Assembly (NCBI GenBank): GCA_036872755.1
Contig: JAVHNS010000005.1
Coordinates: 372,001 to 436,000, forward strand
Reading direction: 5' to 3'
DNA: 64,000 nucleotides
Source: Orbilia blumenaviensis
Lineage: Eukaryota; Ascomycota; Orbiliomycetes; Orbiliales; Orbiliaceae
Part shown: positions 49,326 to 60,279 of the stretch, one piece after another
Layout of the letters: every line of letters starts with the position of its first letter
Position numbering within the stretch: the first letter of the stretch is position 1
The notes under the pieces: model-generated
The model's database searches: none
Told to the model about the DNA's origin: nothing
The model's input: the letters and a program-made list of their open reading frames with translations, nothing else
Program-made: the position numbers and the translations under genes

Positions 49326-50805
49326 TTAGGGTGTGGCTTCAGGTAATAGGGATGGTATCGCTCCGCCATCAGGTCGCGGCGATGGAGATGCTGCTCTCAA
49401 TTCAATCGATGTGCCAGTCGGCAGCAACTTCTCCTCCTCCACCGGAGATACGCTCTCCGTCGCAATGGTACCGGTCTCTGTTAACGTCTCACTAACTTGT
49501 TCGGCCGCTGTAGCTTGCATCTTCAGGGACTCTCTTTCCTGAATAGCAGCCTTAGTCGAACCTTTTGGTCGTCCTCGCTTCCTTTTGACGGGTGGTTCGC
49601 CACCCATTAGACTCTCTGAACTTGCGTGAATATGTGAGAGCTCTCCAAGAGAGGCATTTCGCTTCATACTAAGGAGCTTGGAAATTGATCCGTCCTTATC
49701 TGCCTCTGACTTGCGCTTTAGTTTTCGGCCATTGTTAGGTTTGTATTCGCGAGGTTCGAAGAGCTTTGGCGCGATGAGTATTCCACTGTGTGCTGGTCTG
49801 GGGATAGCACCGGATAGACTTCGTCTTTGCGTGGTTGCTGGGGTTGAGAGCCTTGATATCGCGGATTGAGGGGTTGCCAGTTCGGGCCCGATTGGAGTCA
49901 TTCCATTTGGGGCAGACGTTGGAGCAATGGCCGATGATGGCTGCGCCGATAGCAATCGAGAGTCTAATGACTGGATCTGTCGGTACATTTGTTTGGTGGC
50001 ATCGTCGAGGAAGATATCGCCTAGGGTAGAGACAAGAGTCCCTGGGCCGGATTCTGGATGGTCGGAAAGTGCGTCAAGCAACTTTTTGACAATTGCCTCT
50101 AATGAAGTCGCTTGAATACTACGAACGACCTTATTCCATTCTACGGATCGGGACGGGTCAACGGGAGGCGGGGTGCGCCCGTCGGGCAATCCGAGGGACG
50201 GGTTGTAGTGTGTTGGTGGGACTAGTTTGAGGTTTGGCAAGGACCTTCGGGCTTGCTGTACCAATAGTCAGCAAGGCAAATCAATCAAAACAGTACGTCA
50301 CATATAAGGCATCGCAGTATTATTATTTTTATATTTTTTTTTTCTTCGAGGGTGAGGGGGGACGAACCTTTGCTTTGCTTAACCCTGGAGTTGTTTCTCT
50401 GATGGCGGCTAACTGATGGGACCTCGAAGCAATCGGTGTCGAAGCTGTTGGAGTGTCCTCTCTAAGTTCCGGCCGCAGCAGGAGGATGTCCGAGACAGCG
50501 TCCGAGCCTTTTCTAGCGGCATAGTCTTCAGGTTTGACATGATTGTCTTCAGGTGCCGGCGCGGGGGCGGCAACAGCGGAAGCAGAAGAAAGGGATGGCC
50601 TTTTAGTTGGGCCGTCTTCCCCCGATGCACTTTTTGCGCCATCCACGTGCCGACTCTCGCGAACAAACTGGGTGATGCGAAATTTGGACTTCATGGAGCT
50701 TGAAAAGGTATGGATGCTGGTGGGCGAACCTCCACCGTGGTCCTCCGACAGGGCCGGTGGATTCGGTCGCGTGAATCCGGGCACTCTGAACTTGAATTCC
50801 GACAT
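49326..50805 (-). CDS. Hypothetical nuclear protein with AT-hook
   Basis: Exons (minus): 50805-50368 and 50255-49326; 455 aa. An AT-hook core, KRKRGRPKGS, lies near residue 377, and basic clusters (GRKLKRKSEADK) near 333 suggest nuclear location and minor-groove DNA binding. A helical segment (VEWNKVVRSIQATSLEAIVKK and following LLDALSDHPESG) near residues 185-225 may be a folded domain; the remainder is disordered and rich in Pro, Ser and Ala. The donor of the single intron is GTTCGT, weak but required to join the two open frames; the acceptor ATTGGTACAG has a GCTGAC branch site. Family not recognised. Confidence 0.72.
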
Positions 50806-53621
50806 GATATGCTGGATATGTGGGTGCCGTTATTATTTTTGTCGAGCCTGTGATGTCTGGCCTTTTCTGGCGGTGATGTTTGGCAGCGGCAAGCGGCTCA
50901 GTTGGCTCCCCTTCTTCGGTCGTCCCCTCCCTTCCTTGCTTGCTCCCCTTTCCGCTTCGGATGCGCAATTGCCACAGGCTGGATGTCGTCGAGTCGCCCG
51001 GCTTAAACGGTAGCGGGAAAACTAAAAGCAGAGAAAAACCTTGCAGTTGTGTCGGGGTTCCCCGGTTTTATTTTCCTCTGTCTCTTCCTTGATGGCGGTT
51101 GACTGCAGTTGTCGATTGGTGTTTGCAAAGAGTTTGGCCGAACTAAAATTCTCAGCTAGAAGAATGCTGGTGGTCGTGTGTACTGACTGTCCGGGTCGCA
51201 CTCGCACTGGCCGTCAGAACAGCGCCGACATTTACTATTCGCTGGGCCCGCAAATTAAAGTCTTCATGAGAGTGGCCCCGAGCTTGATCTTGACCTTTTT
51301 CTTGATCTTGATATTGAGCTTGTCCGTTTGAAAAGACGGGGACTTTGAAGTCGTGTTCGGATTTTGGACCTGTTGGAGCTTCTGGCAGGGAGCTGGCGGC
51401 ACCGAATCCCATTATATTCCCAAACCCCCACGATCTGTCAGTAGTAGGCAGGTATGCAAGGGCCGATATAAAACCCTGAAAGCGAATGAAAGAGCTGGGG
51501 AGAAACAGCAAAAAAAAGAAGAAGAAGAAAAAGAAGAAGAGGAAGAAGAAAAGGGAAAAGGAAAGAAGGATGAAAGAAGGAAAAGGAAAATTCTTTTTGC
51601 CCTCCCGTCGCCCTGACTAACTCGTCGTAGCTGACCGAATGCCAGACTAAATAAACTATAGCACCAAGAAAGCCGATGAATCCCTTCAAAGGCGGTTCTG
51701 AAACGACCAATTTCGAGGAATGACAAGAAGGAAAAAAAAGGGAATCGAGTGGCACAAGAAAGGAAGTTCAATTAATATTAAAACGGCGCCAGTTTTTTTT
51801 TAGGGTGTAGCTTTGTGCTCTCGTGAACTATTCCCATTCCTCTTCTTTCGCAACAGTTAAGAGTCTTCTTCTTCTTCTTTCTCTCGAAAGGAGGCTAAGG
51901 CAGGCAGTCAGGCAGGAAAGGAGGACCTTGTTTCGCGCTTCGGTCGAGGACTTTTCTCGATTCGCACTGCCTGATACGAGACTGGAAATCCACAACGAGA
52001 GTGCACAAGTCGACCGAAAAAATCCTGAAAAAAGGACCTCGAGAGTAAGCCCTTTTGGTGGATTAGGTGCTTCGTGCTTCACTTAGCGTCAAGAAAAAAA
52101 CAGACCGCTTCTTCCTGTGCGCAGGTTAAACCTGGAACAAATCTGCCAATGTCTTTACGAACGAGTTACACGGGCGTTAGATCCAATATCGAAAGTCAAG
52201 GCGGGTCCGCGACCTGAAACGAGTTAAAGCGACGTAGATGACGGAGAAAAGTTGCCAAATGAGGCCTAAAAGCATCCCAAAAAGAAAACCTGGCCTGGTT
52301 CGAATGGTTTCAGGGATATTTGTTTGCCTGCTCTCGAAGCTGTCAATTGAGCCAGCCAGTCAACTATCCCTAAGTCCTGCATCGAACTAGGCCCGTTTTA
52401 TGTAGACGTATGCTGGCATTACCTGCATATGTAATTAGGCAGATTCCTGTTAAATGATTGGCGCAATGGTAGCGTCAGCTTATCCAATCCACGTTCTTTT
52501 GTTCCTGCTGGTTCCTGAATGTAAGCTAGTTGCTCTGGGCGTTCTCCATTCTCTTGCTTTATTGCCATTGTCGATATTGTGAATTAATATCGCTCGTGCG
52601 GGTTCGACGGTGCGGTTGCAGAGCCAAGCTCACGAAGAGAGGAAAGGGTTTTTAAAAATTGAACCCCCTACTCCGTATAGCTGCAGCAGCGCTGCCGACC
52701 CGCCGGCTCGATTTGCCATTCTGGAAAACAAAAACTCGAAACTCGAGTCTGAATTCTAATCCCCTTGATATAGGACATAGGTATCCCCACCCCCAAAACT
52801 ATTCGGGAACTCTGCAGACCAGTCCCGATGCATTAGTTCGCGGTTCCCCTGGAATGTTGTAAGTGGAGATCCCTTTGTGTTACTTTGACGTTCCGGGCCT
52901 TCTCCTGTTGGTGGTGGTGGGGGCAGCCTCCGGCATTGACTTGAAAGGCATGAGGACATCAGTTCATCTCGGGTCGCGAACCTGCAGTCATCGAGTGTCT
53001 TGGGACACTCTGATTCAATGCTAGGTAGCCATGTGGCTCGGAGATTAGAAGGCCTGCACCTCTTTCACATCTAATCAGTTTATGTTCATATATAGAGTCC
53101 CGCCTGCCGTTTGGGGACTGGGTTCGCGAACAGACCTTCGAGATTTTACGGAAATAACGCCATAAACTCAAGCCACAAAGACGTTTTTGATATCGCAGGA
53201 ATATATACAGATGATTGCTATTGTAATAGAGCGATTCCGTAACAATTAAAGGTTCAAACAAAAGAACTCGCTGGGTTTAAAATTAACCAAGAACAACATA
53301 ATATAGATAGATAGTACTAATATAAGGGAAAAGTATGCATAGGGTGTGAGTGTGATTGTGGGAGTGTGAGAGGTTCTGTGAATGTATCGGATGATACAGT
53401 ATGAATGCGAGGTTCGAATAGTAAGCCACCAAGTAAGTGCTGCAGGTGCACACCCAACACATGCTGCCGACTATAAAACGACATCATCATCATCATCAAA
53501 CATCTGCATATTGTCGTGCGATCAAATACAACAATCGATCTCGCATTGACACGATAAATTTAGAATGGTACTAAAAAAAATTGCCTTTTGTTTCTTTTTC
53601 TCTTCTGCTAAATACCTGGGT
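50806..53621. other. 2.8-kb intergenic stretch
   Basis: Lies upstream of the AT-hook gene and downstream of the membrane-protein gene. A purine (GAA-rich) tract of about 110 bases occurs at 51480-51590 and a GT/GGT-rich segment near 52905. A short minus-strand frame at 51412-51152 was considered and not called. Confidence 0.45.
51484..51590 (+). repeat. Purine-rich GAA/GGAA tract
   Basis: About 100 bases almost purely A and G, dominated by GAAGAA and GGAAA units, upstream of the AT-hook gene. Confidence 0.7.
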
Positions 53622-54841
53622 TTACCTATTTGGGAAACCACCAGATCGAGGGAACAATCCCTGTGTATCATCGTCCTGTCTGTCATATGTATCTACGCCT
53701 CGATACCCTAGGTCACCACCAGTATAAGTTGGGCGGTTGTATGAAGTATCCTGCTCCTCAAGACTGCTTCTATCTTGAACATATGGAGGTGCGCCTTCCT
53801 GACCACCTGGCTGGGGTCCGAATCCCATTGCTGCTGCAGATTGTGACATTGGAGCGGTATCATCATCGTCTGCACTTCGAGGGATCATTGATTCAGCAGC
53901 TCCAGGACCGCTCTTCTTTCCTCCGAACGGGTTGCTGATGGCCCCAAAGATTCTTCGGTTGCCACTAAAGAAGCCTCCAGCTGCTCCGGCTCCAGCTGCA
54001 CCTACGGCAGGTGGTGCAGGCTTCCTACCCTTCTTCTTCGGGTGGCGAATGCCAATAATGGCCCTCCATATGACAAGACCAACGATGACTGCACCAGTGA
54101 TACCGGCAAAGACAATTCCAACGATAGCTCCGCTGGATATACCCATAGGGGTATACATCGTCCCGTCAGCTACTGGTGCCCCAGTTGTTGTTTCAGCAGC
54201 ATCAGCAGCATTTGTAGCAGTACCAGATTGAGACCCGGTATTGGTTTCAGTAGATGAAGCTTCAGTGGACGGACCGGTGGTTGAAGGCTCAGTCGTGGTT
54301 GGAGCTTCGGTATCGGTATCGGTCGTCGCAGCAGATGTTGTTTGAGCTCCAGTTGTGGTTTCTGGAGCTTCTGTCGATGTTTCACCCGTTGTTTCTGTTG
54401 GCTCCGAGGTCGAGGTCGCCGGCCCAGCAGTAACTGCACTTGGGGGTGGGTTGGTAAATGTTTGTGGCGGCCTGGTATCTGTGAAGGCGTTTGGAATATC
54501 TTCTTGACCGGGCCTTATCGCGGGGCAGTCTCGGGTCGCACATTTCTAATCAGATAATTCACAGCATTAGCATCTAATAGAATTCGAAAGCTATGTTCTA
54601 GTTCTATTGTTGAAGCAGGACTACATACTCGGCCATCAGCACAGCAACCACCCCCAAACTCGGGTGGACATTGATAATATCCTTGTCGGCAGAATGGATC
54701 AGCCTGACGCTTGAACATAAGCAATGCCTCCCGTCGCGGCTCCAGTCTGTGGTCTACGCCGAATCCATAATCTGGTATCGCGGTGGCAATATCAAGCAGA
54801 CACAGCAGCTGGACAGCTGCCGCAGTCGATAACCAGCGCAT
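53622..54841 (-). CDS. Secretory single-pass membrane glycoprotein, Cys-rich ectodomain
   Basis: Exons (minus): 54841-54629 and 54545-53622; 378 aa. Order of parts: signal peptide (MRWLSTAAAVQLLCLLDIATA), a small Cys-rich module (PFCRQGYYQCPPEFGGGCCA, then KCATRDCP), a Thr/Ser/Glu-rich stalk likely O-glycosylated, one membrane helix (GAIVGIVFAGITGAVIVGLVIW is the core, about residues 218-240), a basic stop-transfer segment (GIRHPKKKGRKP), and a Gly/Pro/Tyr-rich cytoplasmic tail. This architecture is typical of fungal cell-wall sensors of the Mid2/Wsc general type, though the Cys module is not a recognisable WSC domain. It may sense wall stress; exact function unknown. Confidence 0.82.
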
Positions 54842-57034
54842 CTCGGCCTGACAATTTTAATGAAACTGTTCCTGAAAAAAGTGTAGAAATCCTCCGTGGG
54901 GTATTGCGATAACAAAAGAAATTCGTGGCAGCTGGTCGGTACGAAAAAACAATTGTTGACTGTCTTTATTTCCTTCTCTATGTTAAATCAGAGTGCTGGT
55001 ACGGTATACCAAGCACTGTCGCGAGTCGGTAAGCAGGGGCAAGCGAGTTGCCCCTCAATACTATGGTGTCGACGGGTCGGAAGCAAAATGTCGGAATGTG
55101 TGTCCAAAACTGAATTTCTGCCCTATAGGACACTTGCCGGAAGCATGCTCTCTGAAAATAAAAAGGGATCCCAGATCAAAGGGAAGAATAAAAGAAGTTA
55201 CAAAAGTACAATTGGAAGGACAAGGAAGCCTTTTATTCAGACCTGTGAACGTGTAGAGCTGACAAGAGCTATGTGAAAAAAAATCTCCAAGAACGGGTAG
55301 CCTTGCAGCTGAGGCTGAGGGTGGGACAGCTTCTTTTCTTATTTAGCCCATAGTACTTCTAACCTTTACACAATAGAAGGATGCACTGGGACAAGGGTAC
55401 TTCCGCTAACATCACAAATACCCAAGCAAAACTCGACGACTACCAGCAGTGTTACCCGAAATACCACCACTTGTCAATACCGGCCAAGACACATTTTGTG
55501 ATGCTGACTTCTGTCAGGAGCCTAGTTTGGTGTCAGAAGTTTGGTATCCTGGTACCGTGCAGTTATATTCACTATACGAAGGGTATCAAGTTATGGTCGG
55601 GCGCGCGTGGGGCCCCTTGATAATTTGGATTTATCCCACGAGATTCAAGTTCGGTCGTATACGGCTTCACTTGCTTGTTCTCTCATGCGCCTGCAAGTCA
55701 GCCTGCACTCTCGAAACTTCTGACGAATGTGCAGCAATGAGTACGGAAAACTAGCGATCGAAGAACGCCGGGGCAAGCACAATGGCGGGATCACGGAGCA
55801 GGCCGTGAGCCAAACCGGATCCTCCATACGGCCATAATTTCCCTTCAATCTCCACTGCGGCGCAAGAGGGATCAACTTGTATAGAAAATCCCCCCATCTT
55901 CGAGGATTTGAGATTTCAAGACTTTTATCGGCTCTTGGTCTTGGTATTTTCTTTGCACCCATATCGGAAACCTTTTGTGTGTCTTGCAGCAGGCCCCACA
56001 CCAGATCTTCAGCCTCAAACGTTATTGGGCTGTTGGCAAGCGGCTGTGGGTGGTGGGTTAAAAATGGAAACTCTGGGTTTCGGCACAATCTGAACCGATA
56101 GCTTAGCTCTAAGAACAAAGCTGTGTGCCCTTACAGCCGTTTTCCCAGCTTCTTATTTTTTTTTTTGTGTGACCGCCGAACGCCCGGATTAACTTCCAGG
56201 CACTGTCAAAGCTCGTATAATTCTGCGAATTCTAGATTATTGTTATAAGCACGGTAATCACGGTAGATAATCTGCGAAGCTAGGCAAACGTTTAAGTTTC
56301 GTGGCCTTTCGATCGAAAATTGAAATCAGCAAGCTGTTTCAAGAGAGGTTTATTGCCCGTGGAGATGCTCGTCTGGGTGCAGGACAATAGCAGAGCTAAG
56401 ACTTTTGTCGAGGGCAGACTATGCCTAATCGGGGCAGTGATTTCAGCTTGGCGCAAGTCACTATGCCCAGCTTCTCTAGATATTCCAAATTCCAAAAGAT
56501 GCTAAGCTTCTTGACATGCTAGTATCAGGTCATCCTTTGGAAATCTATTACCTGGTTGTGACAAATATTTCATGGAGATCACGATGAGGCTGTGCAAAAG
56601 GTTTCCAACATCACCCACAACGGGAGCCGCGACGATGAGTAGAGTACTGTGTTTGCACTTTTGCGGCTAACCGTTATCTTACCTTTGCACAGATATTTTC
56701 GGTATACGGGAAGTATTCTGTGGCGATTATTGGATAAAGCCCCGAAGGCTCCGTTTTAATGTCGACTCTACACTGCGGGACCCGGATGTCCTCGATGCGA
56801 GTTCAATCGGTTACAGCACTGATATCATGCAAACCTCACAGGGCTGGAAGGATTCGGGTTTGAGATTAAAAATAAAATATATATCGTTAAAGCGGAAAGT
56901 TTTAGCGGACACATGTTTTCTTGATGTTAGTATTTCTAACATTATATATAACGCCGAACCTGGTTTGTACAAATCTTTTTGGCGAATAGCGTCTCGCAAT
57001 CTAGCGATACACAATTTTATCGTGGCAAGTGAGA
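54842..57034. other. 2.2-kb intergenic stretch
   Basis: Upstream of the membrane glycoprotein gene and downstream of the terpene synthase gene. No coding frame with recognisable features was found. Confidence 0.45.
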
Positions 57035-59854
57035 TTATGACCCTCCAACTCTTAAATATTCCATAATAGCCCGCATGGTCCAGTTCCTTTCAGCTCCAGG
57101 AATAGTCGCTTCTACAGCCTCGAGCCTCCTCTCGATTTCATTTTCTAATCTTTCCATGACCCTCATTGAATACCCCATGCTCCCTGTCCTCGCTAGTATT
57201 TTCATAACCAGACTCTTCTGCTCGGGGAATAATCGCCCCTGTCTTGACCTTAAAAGTAATAAGCTTTCCAGCTGTTCGCGGTCGCCTGGATTTGAGTTAT
57301 TCAGTGAATGCACCAGTGCAAGCGAGTATTTACCCTCGTCTAGACTTGAGTGGTCGCCTTGCGCCGTCGATGCAGAGAGACGTTTGTGGTCATCTCGGAT
57401 TTGGAAATATCTTCCTATGAGTGTGACCAAGCCGTCGACATTTAGGTCCCTATTTGAGGTATTATTATCAGATGTTAGCGACTATATGTACTATATATTA
57501 CTACACAACTGCTTATATTAATAAATTATCGTACTTATTCTGCGTAGCCTCGACCTTCATTAAGCGAGCTGCCAGCCTGAACAGGCTACCGGTTTCTACC
57601 ACGGTAGAAGCGTAGTACGTTAGTGACTTAGATCCTTTATCACTGGGGTAAGTGGGTGCTACGGTGGTATTTCTTACTGCCATCTATCATTTTGATATAA
57701 TCCCGTTCGGATGGACCACTCGAACGGAACGCCCAGTTGATATTGTAGCCCCGTCCGAGACTTAGGTTAGTCAGCTCATCTACATAAAGGATATTGTTAA
57801 ATCTGATAGGTGCCACGAGATAATAAAAAGAGGTATTAAGGCGGCCATGGTCATACCTGTGAAAATCTCGACGGCTGATAGGGAGTGTGGCAGCTTCTGG
57901 ACCTCCTGGAGACATTTGACAAATAGATAATTTGCGGTATTGACTGATTGTGGAGTTCCAAAAACCATGTGAGTGGAGGCGTTTCCTTGTCTCTTGGAAG
58001 GACTTTCTTCCACGTCGTCAATCCTATAATTAAATCGTTAGTTAGGGTGTGTAAAATATATACCAGTAAGCCCTGGGTCAGCTAGCTTACATTGACGAAG
58101 AGCCGTGCTGCATATCGATGACCCCGCTGATAATGTCGAGAGCCCGCCGTGGCACATTATACCAAAAATCAAGAGCCTGTATTGCCTGTGTGCTGATTTT
58201 CTTTGACTGTTGGGACAAGAGATATTCGAACGGTTTCAGTACTGCCTGTTTTTTGGGGAAAATAGACTATTAGTTATTTTCCTGGAATGTGTGAATAATG
58301 TGGTATCCTGAAAAGATAATACTAGTACCTCTTCTGATAGTTTCGGTGATTGCTCAGTCCATATATCCGATTCGAATTCCATCAGCTCCTCAGCAAAAGA
58401 ACTTCCCTTCCCATGGCCATCTCCAAACCCACTCATAGATCTTGATCTTGCTACTGTCGCCCCACTCAAGTTCGGGCTGTTGCTCCTTGATTCGTATCCT
58501 GACCATTCGACCTGCACACTAGTTGCCAATCCTCTATTATCTTGTGGAAAATCACTTAACTTGTATTCTGGCTTCGGATAAAACGGGTCGTTTGGATCAA
58601 GTCGGTAGCGGTTACTCCCCGCATGCCATGACAATTCTCCCGCAACGAGGTGCTGCAGAGCCGATATATACCTTGCAGCTTCCTCGCGGATACCTGCGTC
58701 TGTGTTATCCAAAAGCTCCCAGGAGAGTCTTAAGAATTGCTGTTCCAGTTCAAGACATTTCCGCTCAACAAGTTTTTTGGCCTGTGTTATTGGGACTTCT
58801 TGGGTTTGCATCATAATGTATACTGCGGAAACTGGGATGCCGAGCTTATTATGCGAAATATGAGAGGACCAGTCTCTTTCTGCTGAGTAGATGTCTTTTA
58901 TGAGAATGTTGATTTTGGTGATGAGTCGGATGAGGTCGGTGTATCTTGCCAATTGGTCTTTTGACAGCTTGATATCGTAGACATATGGAAGGATACTTGG
59001 AAGCCGGCTATGAAACGTTCAGATCATATCAATACCGTTAAACCCCCATTCAAATTACCATTTGTGGAAGAGCATACCTCCATGTATCCGAAATATACTT
59101 CTCCTCCAGATAGTGATCTAAACCCTGGAACTCTAGATGAACATCCTGAGCTTCTAACGATCTTGTCTCCCTAGCCCCAAATATTTGAGTTACTGAAATG
59201 AGGCTTGAATCGTTTTCTAGCATCTCTGTGATCGCTTTAGACTTCATCTGATTGATGATAGCACCGAATTTTTTCATGTTGGACTCTTTGTCGCCGTGGC
59301 CGTTTCGATTACACTTTTATAGATGTTAGGTAACCGTTATTTCGGCTTCGCGCTATTAATTCCTATAAAAGACCTAACTCACCAATAGCTCTTGGCCAAC
59401 CCAGTCTAAACTCAACGTTAACTATCGCTCAGTTTAAAAGTATAGCTTTAAATGACCTACCATCATGAATATAGCCAATGGAAACAATAGCTGCCAAATT
59501 CAACAGCCGTCTAGGCTCAGCTTCCGGAAATACTATTGATAAAACCGGCCCACCATCGACTGACAAAGCGCCATCACGCACTTGGCAACCTCCGCGGTCA
59601 AACCATTCTTGATGAACTCTCAATATGACTTCTGTTTCCTTTTCTGCAGTAGATGTGTTTATCCGAGGCTGATAGGTGAGGAAGTAGCCATCTAGATGTT
59701 TGGTAGAGAAGGGGATTGAGAATTGAAATGGTTCTGGCCAGGGCATTGGGTCTGGGTAGCTTGTGTCCTGGAGTATTGTTGATTGATGTCGAGTTCCCAT
59801 CCTTAGGCTTGTCGGCACGGTGTTGGTTCGACGGAGATAGGTTTGAGTAGCCAT
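57035..59854 (-). CDS. Bifunctional terpene synthase (cyclase + prenyltransferase), altered motifs
   Basis: Exons (minus): 59854-59461, 59405-59383, 59313-59078, 59007-58329, 58245-58091, 58023-57857, 57779-57678, 57595-57535, 57449-57035; 743 aa, the size of fusicoccadiene- and ophiobolin-synthase-type enzymes. The C-terminal half is a GGPP-synthase-like domain that would extend IPP/DMAPP chains (KPFEYLL, DDVEES near residue 498, VFGTPQSVNTANY, KTGSLFRL, YFQIRDDHKRL near 626, EGKYSLALVHS). The N-terminal half is a class I cyclase domain (FPEAEPRRLLNL, HDDWVGQE near 131, KDIYSAERD near 256, SNRYRL near 352). Metal-binding positions deviate: DDWVG for DDxxD/E, Lys for the Asn of the NSE triad, DDVEE and DDHKR in the prenyltransferase. 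The 23-nt exon 2 supplies the second Asp of the first motif. An in-frame upstream ATG at 59926 would add 24 residues. All exons join in frame with no stop. Confidence 0.87.
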
Positions 59855-59926
59855 TGTGGATTCTATGTTATTATGTCTATATGTTCTGGTGGTCCTGGGG
59901 TTAACGTTGGAAACGGTCAGCGTCAT

Positions 59927-60279
59927 AAGGGAGTAAGCGTTTGGAGGCTTCGTTGCAGTTTATATATCACTAAATAATGCGTGCGCATACATATTTGATA
60001 CAAGTGAATCTTCGATCCGGAGTTTCTTCACTGCCACAAGCTTCACGTTTGCGGAACGGTGATAATCATGATGCTAATGGTATTTGTAGAGATGTTACAC
60101 ATTCCAGTCGTTGGAATTTACAAGTTCGCACGCGGCGCACGATGCTATCCGGGTTGGCGTAACGAAAATTCCTCATGATTGAGGAATTATTGCCTGGTTT
60201 CAAGTTCTTCCCAAAAGAAACCCAGGCAGCAGGAGTCCTTGTCCAGCCTGAAAATACTAGAAAAATAAAACCCGAAAAA
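59927..60279. other. Short intergenic gap, terpene synthase promoter
   Basis: About 350 bp between the 3' end of DPP3 and the start of the terpene synthase gene, both on the minus strand. It must hold the DPP3 terminator and the synthase promoter. No other feature is seen. Confidence 0.5.

Noticed and set aside
51152..51412. 86-codon minus-strand frame starting MGFGAASSLPEAP
   Set aside because: Composition is slightly protein-like but there is no recognised family, and it could be upstream leader of the AT-hook gene; not enough to call.
52455..52530. tRNA-like box A (TGGCGCAATGGT) in the intergenic region
   Set aside because: No matching box B at the right distance and no acceptor or T-stem pairing by eye.
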